DNA of 64,000 nt from G965212025 sp965212025 (lineage in GTDB: Bacteria; Pseudomonadota; Gammaproteobacteria; Poriferisulfidales; Oxydemutatoraceae). The notes beneath the pieces are model-generated. The model was not told where the DNA came from and did no database searches. It saw only the letters and a list, made by a program, of their open reading frames with translations. The stretch lies in contig OZ243039.1 of the NCBI GenBank assembly GCA_965212025.1, forward strand, positions 372,001-436,000, given 5' to 3'. How positions within the stretch are numbered: the first letter of the stretch is position 1; every line of letters starts with the position of its first letter. Below are positions 60,494 to 64,000 of the stretch, one piece after another. A program made the position numbers and the translations under genes.

Positions 60494-61881
60494 AAAAAGA
60501 ATTCATTGACTGGCTGGACGATCGTATGCCGATCAAGCAGTTCTGCCGGGATCATCTATCCGAGTACTACGCGCCGAAAAATTTTAATTTCTGGTACTTT
60601 TTTGGTTCGCTTTCGCTGTTGGTTCTGCTCATGCAGATCTTCACGGGTATTTTCCTGACCATGCATTACAAGCCGGATGCCGAAAAAGCCTTCGCTTCCG
60701 TTGAACTGATTATGCGAGACGTAGAATGGGGCTGGCTGATTCGCTACCTGCATTCGACCGGTGCCTCGGCTTTTTTCGTTGTTGTTTATTTTCATATGTT
60801 CCGAGCCCTGATTTATGGCTCCTACAAAAATCCGCGTGAACTAATATGGCTCCTCGGCGTTTGTATTTACCTGGCGCTGATGGGTGAGGCATTCATGGGA
60901 TACCTCCTGCCGTGGGGTCAGATGTCCTACTGGGGAGCGCAAGTCATCATCAACCTCTTTGGTGCCATCCCTTTCATTGGTCCCGACCTGGCAACCTGGA
61001 TCAGGGGGGACTTTGTGGTTTCGGACGCCACGCTGAACCGCTTTTTCTCGTTTCACGTCATCTTGATGCCACTGTTGATTCTCGGATTGGTCTTCATGCA
61101 CATCGTTGCCCTCCATGCAGTCGGTTCCAACAATCCTGAAGGAATTGAAATCAAAACGCATAAAGACAAAAAGAACCGGCCACTTGATGGCATACCATTT
61201 CACCCTTACTACACGATCAAAGACATTCTGGGGACTGTGGTTTTTCTCATTATTTTCCTCGGAGTTGTTTTTTTCGCACCCTCCATGGGTGGATACTTCC
61301 TTGAGGCGGCAAATTTTGTTCCGGCAAACCAGTTGGTTACCCCACAACACATCGCACCTTTGTGGTATTTCACGCCCTTTTATACCATTCTGCGCTCGGT
61401 TCCTGATCCTTGGTACGGGGTACTGGCCATGGGGAGTTCTGTCATGGTGTTGTTTTTTCTACCCTGGATAGACCGCAATCCGATTAAATCATTTCGCTAC
61501 CGAAGCATTGGCTACAAACTCAACCTGTTCTCGCTGCCCATCATTTTCTTTAGCCTGGGTTATTTGGGAACCTTGCCCGTCACCCCGGTAACGACCGAGC
61601 TGGCAGTACGCTTCAGCGAGTTATATCTGCTTTTCTTCTTCCTGATGTGGTTCTTCAGCAAAGTACGCACGCGCTTGATGGGCATTACTTTTTTCCTGTT
61701 TTTCATCGCCTTGTTCGGGTTTCTGGATTTCCTGAGGGTAGATAGTGACAACGTGGGAAACGTCTTGTCGGGAAGCGTGCTGCCACTGGCATACCTCCTA
61801 TTGGGGCTACTCCTTCCCACCTTGGTCAGAAAAATGCAGGTTGACAGGAAAGTGCCCGAAAGAATTAGGGAACTGGGGTAG
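60490..61881 (+). CDS. petB: Cytochrome b of the bc1 complex
   Basis: 463 residues, eight or more membrane helices, as expected for unsplit proteobacterial cytochrome b. Haem-ligand histidines in RYLHSTGASAFFVVVYFHM and FHVILMPLLILGLVFMHIVALH, the Qo-site region LLPWGQMSYWGA and PEWY-equivalent PLWYF are visible. Overlaps petA by 4 bp; petC starts 2 bp after its stop. Confidence 0.96.
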   Translation: MKKEFIDWLDDRMPIKQFCRDHLSEYYAPKNFNFWYFFGSLSLLVLLMQIFTGIFLTMHYKPDAEKAFASVELIMRDVEWGWLIRYLHSTGASAFFVVVYFHMFRALIYGSYKNPRELIWLLGVCIYLALMGEAFMGYLLPWGQMSYWGAQVIINLFGAIPFIGPDLATWIRGDFVVSDATLNRFFSFHVILMPLLILGLVFMHIVALHAVGSNNPEGIEIKTHKDKKNRPLDGIPFHPYYTIKDILGTVVFLIIFLGVVFFAPSMGGYFLEAANFVPANQLVTPQHIAPLWYFTPFYTILRSVPDPWYGVLAMGSSVMVLFFLPWIDRNPIKSFRYRSIGYKLNLFSLPIIFFSLGYLGTLPVTPVTTELAVRFSELYLLFFFLMWFFSKVRTRLMGITFFLFFIALFGFLDFLRVDSDNVGNVLSGSVLPLAYLLLGLLLPTLVRKMQVDRKVPERIRELG

Positions 61882-61883
61882 CC

Positions 61884-62624
61884 ATGTACAAGCTGACCGT
61901 GTTGCTGTTGGCCATTCTGTCTGTCGCAGAGGGCTTCGCTGCTGAAGGTGGATACCCTCTGCAAAAAGCGGTGGTAGCTGTCAACAACAAGCCCGCATTG
62001 CAAAGAGGGGCGAAATATTTTGTCAATTACTGCCTCAGTTGTCACAGTGCCCGCTTCAGCCGTTACAGCCGTATCGGGCAAGATCTGGGACTGACGCCCA
62101 AGATGGTGAAAGAGAACCTGATTTTCACGCGCGAGAAAATCAATGATCCCTTAAAGGTGTCCATGACCGATGAGGAAGGAAACAAGTGGTTCGGGGCAGC
62201 TCCGCCTGACTTGACACTGATTTCCCGTGCACGCGGCTCCGACTGGATTTACACCTACTTGAAGTCCTTTTACCTTGACGAAAGCAGGCCTTTGGGAGTC
62301 AATAACGCCGTATTCCCGAACGTCTCCATGCCCCATGTGCTTTGGGATTTACAAGGATGGCAGAAGGCGAACTTCGTGACCACGAAAGATGAGGATGGGA
62401 ACATCCACAAGACTGTAACAGGATTTGTTCTGGTCGAACCGGGGAAATTAAGCCCTGAAGAGTATGACAAGGTACTAAGTGACTTGGTGTCATTCCTCTA
62501 TTACTTGGCTGAGCCATCTGCAGCGTTACGCAAAGCCTATGGTCCTTGGGTCATATTGTTTTTGATTTTTCTTGGGGTACTGGCTTACTTTTTGAAAAAA
62601 GAATATTGGAAAGACGTCAAGTAG
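61884..62624 (+). CDS. petC: Cytochrome c1
   Basis: 246 residues with a cleavable signal (KLTVLLLAILSVAEGFA), the haem-binding CLSCH, an axial Met in FPNVSMPHVLW and a C-terminal membrane anchor (PWVILFLIFLGVLAYFLKKEYW-like). It accepts electrons from the Rieske protein. The stop overlaps the sspA start by one base. Confidence 0.95.
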   Translation: MYKLTVLLLAILSVAEGFAAEGGYPLQKAVVAVNNKPALQRGAKYFVNYCLSCHSARFSRYSRIGQDLGLTPKMVKENLIFTREKINDPLKVSMTDEEGNKWFGAAPPDLTLISRARGSDWIYTYLKSFYLDESRPLGVNNAVFPNVSMPHVLWDLQGWQKANFVTTKDEDGNIHKTVTGFVLVEPGKLSPEEYDKVLSDLVSFLYYLAEPSAALRKAYGPWVILFLIFLGVLAYFLKKEYWKDVK

Positions 62625-63271
62625 TGCGCTCAGAAAATCTTAGAAGATCAGACACCGAAAATTCCTCAATCACGCTTTACAGCGGGGTGCTCTGCCCGGA
62701 CAGCCATCGTGTTCGGCTGGTGCTCGCCATCAAGGACATCAAGTACAACTTGGTCAATCTTGAAAATCCGAAAAAATTTCCGCCGGATGCACAAATGCTT
62801 TCCGAACAACCTGCGCCCCTGCTGGTCGACCGGGGATTCGAGCTTTATTGTCCGAAAGTAATTACCGAATATCTTGACGAGCGATTCCCCTACCCGCCCC
62901 TGATGCCAATTGATCCAATCTCCAAAGCAAAGTTGCGCATAGCGCTCTACCATTTGGAGGATGAATGGATCCCACTGCTTAAAAAAGCCACTTCTTCGAA
63001 CCTGAACGTCGCAAAAAAGGCACGGGAGTGGCTCACGGAAGAAGTGATATTGACCGCGAAACTGCTACAAAAAACCAAGTTCCTGTTGCAAGACGAAATA
63101 AGCCTGGCGGATTGTGCACTCGGGCCGATTCTCTTACGCCTGCAAAAAGCCAAGGTGACTTTGACCAGAAGTACTGCCAAAGCTGTTCTGGACTACAAAA
63201 GACGGCTTTTTGATATGCCGGCTTTTCGCAAAAGCCTCAGCGAGGAAGAAGCAGAGCTGTTCTACCAATAA
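62624..63271 (+). CDS. sspA: Stringent starvation protein A
   Basis: 215 residues from a GTG overlapping the petC stop. Glutathione-transferase fold without expected GST activity: NSSITLYSGVLCPDSHRVRLVLA, PAPLLVDRGFELYCPKVITEYLDERFPYPPLMP-type region, LLQDEISLADCALGP. In E. coli SspA binds RNA polymerase and lowers H-NS in stationary phase. The petABC-sspA order is conserved in many gammaproteobacteria; sspB, which often follows, is not here. Confidence 0.93.
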   Translation: MRSENLRRSDTENSSITLYSGVLCPDSHRVRLVLAIKDIKYNLVNLENPKKFPPDAQMLSEQPAPLLVDRGFELYCPKVITEYLDERFPYPPLMPIDPISKAKLRIALYHLEDEWIPLLKKATSSNLNVAKKAREWLTEEVILTAKLLQKTKFLLQDEISLADCALGPILLRLQKAKVTLTRSTAKAVLDYKRRLFDMPAFRKSLSEEEAELFYQ

Positions 63272-63463
63272 GCCAATCTCCGAACTGAAACAGCCACACG
63301 ACTATTAACCGATACCTGGCTCTGGTGGCGGTAAACAGAAGTTGAAACCCTGTCTGGCTGATAGAACCAGAAACGCTCGAAAACAGGCGCATTTCTCTGA
63401 TATCACGCCGCCTCTGAAACGATCACTTTTCTGGCAGCCCATTGCGGCTCCATCTCCAACGTG

Positions 63464-64000
63464 TCATTTTCTGACTGAGCTGTTTTCTGTAAAGTGCTGT
63501 TCCTTTGCCACCTGGAAGGTTTCAGGCACAGGTGCCCGGATCGCCGGAAAAACTTTGTCCCGATTCAAAATACTCAGAGGGTCGAAAACCTTCTTGATCC
63601 CTCTCATAATTCTGATTGCATCCTCGGAGACTTCTCGATCCAGGTAGTCACGCTTGGTAAGTCCGATGCCATGTTCTCCGGAAAGCGTGCCGCCCAGACT
63701 GATGACATGGTCAAACAATGCTGACAGACATAGCTTTGCGGCGGTATTTTCCTGGGGATTTTGTGGATCAAACAAAATATTGACGTGCAAATTCCCGTTC
63801 CCGGCATGGCCAAAACAAACAATACGCAGCCCATGCGCGGATTCCAGCAACTGTATGCGTTCCAGCAAAGCACCAATCCGGGTTACGGGAACCACCACAT
63901 CCTCGTTGATCTTTCCGGCTGCCAAGGTGCGCAACCCAGGCGACAACCGTTTTCTCAAGCCCCAAATTCGTTCTTCCTCATCTGCGTTCCCGGCTATTTC
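63464..64000 (-). CDS. FAD-linked oxidase, GlcD/lactate dehydrogenase family, 5' partial
   Basis: The frame is open to the end of the window, so only the C-terminal ~178 codons are seen. It contains the FAD-oxidase C-terminal domain: RIWGLRKRLSPGL, ALLERIQLLESAHGLRI, the signature FGHAGNGNLHVNILFD and LSGEHGIGLTKRDYL, ending in FDPLSILNRDKVF. Family members oxidise glycolate, D-lactate or other 2-hydroxy acids. Which one cannot be told from this part. Confidence 0.9.
   Translation of the reverse strand, partial: EIAGNADEEERIWGLRKRLSPGLRTLAAGKINEDVVVPVTRIGALLERIQLLESAHGLRIVCFGHAGNGNLHVNILFDPQNPQENTAAKLCLSALFDHVISLGGTLSGEHGIGLTKRDYLDREVSEDAIRIMRGIKKVFDPLSILNRDKVFPAIRAPVPETFQVAKEQHFTENSSVRK

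Overview
The window looks like chromosomal DNA of a gammaproteobacterium. Several neighbourhoods are classical for that class: pgeF-clpB, petA-petB-petC-sspA (cytochrome bc1 followed by stringent starvation protein A), aceE-aceF-lpdA, glyQ-glyS, bioB-bioF, fpr next to pyrE, and pyrC-rnt. The species cannot be named from the sequence. NarL/NarX-like regulators plus a bc1 complex suggest respiratory flexibility. Many duplicated and decayed stretches, tandem repeats and eukaryote-like protein folds (XendoU RNase, lamin-tail, RCC1 propellers) suggest a repeat-rich and possibly host-associated genome; that last point is inference.

Layout. (1) 1-5.8 kb: an AT-rich accessory island on the 3' side of a CAU-anticodon tRNA gene. 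It holds the end of a large helical-repeat (possibly STAND-type) protein, an unknown lipoprotein and a XendoU-type endoribonuclease with a lamin-tail domain. The RNase gene lies between two colinear direct repeats of about 410 bp, each ending in a copy of the tRNA 3' part. (2) 6.1-10.5 kb: an RNA-related group: a divergent Hfq, glyoxalase II, and a SuhB-like protein that has lost two metal-binding aspartates and carries a long Arg/Gly-rich repetitive tail. The 3' end of that gene is tandemly triplicated (318-bp units). (3) 10.9-22.4 kb: NarL/NarX-like two-component system, pyruvate dehydrogenase complex, and glycyl-tRNA synthetase, whose alpha-subunit gene is interrupted by a 94-bp mosaic insertion copied from itself. 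(4) 22.5-34.6 kb: an 1821-residue secreted RCC1-repeat protein, an OmpA-domain lipoprotein, clpB, pgeF, a gamma-glutamylcyclotransferase-like protein and an MDR oxidoreductase. (5) 34.7-42.3 kb: three tandem DUF2235 (alpha/beta-hydrolase) cassettes that differ mainly in an expanding glycine-zipper insert, then two uncharacterised genes. (6) 42.7-55.1 kb: housekeeping metabolism (fpr, pyrE, dut, bioF, bioB, comF, ubiA, folE, mlaA, argG, pyrC, rnt), interrupted by tRNA-Arg(ACG) with a downstream array of about eight 171-bp repeats, each carrying the tRNA 3' end. This architecture recalls the E. coli tyrT/rtT locus. (7) 55.3-64 kb: a decayed restriction-modification remnant, an orphan RND transporter, bc1 complex plus sspA, and the end of a GlcD-type FAD oxidase.

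The main second-look items are the tRNA-bounded XendoU cassette, the SuhB pseudo-enzyme with an RGG tail, the DUF2235/glycine-zipper cassettes, the two tRNA genes with duplicated 3' ends, and the self-templated insertion in glyQ. All assignments come from reading the sequence and recalled family motifs; no database search was run.
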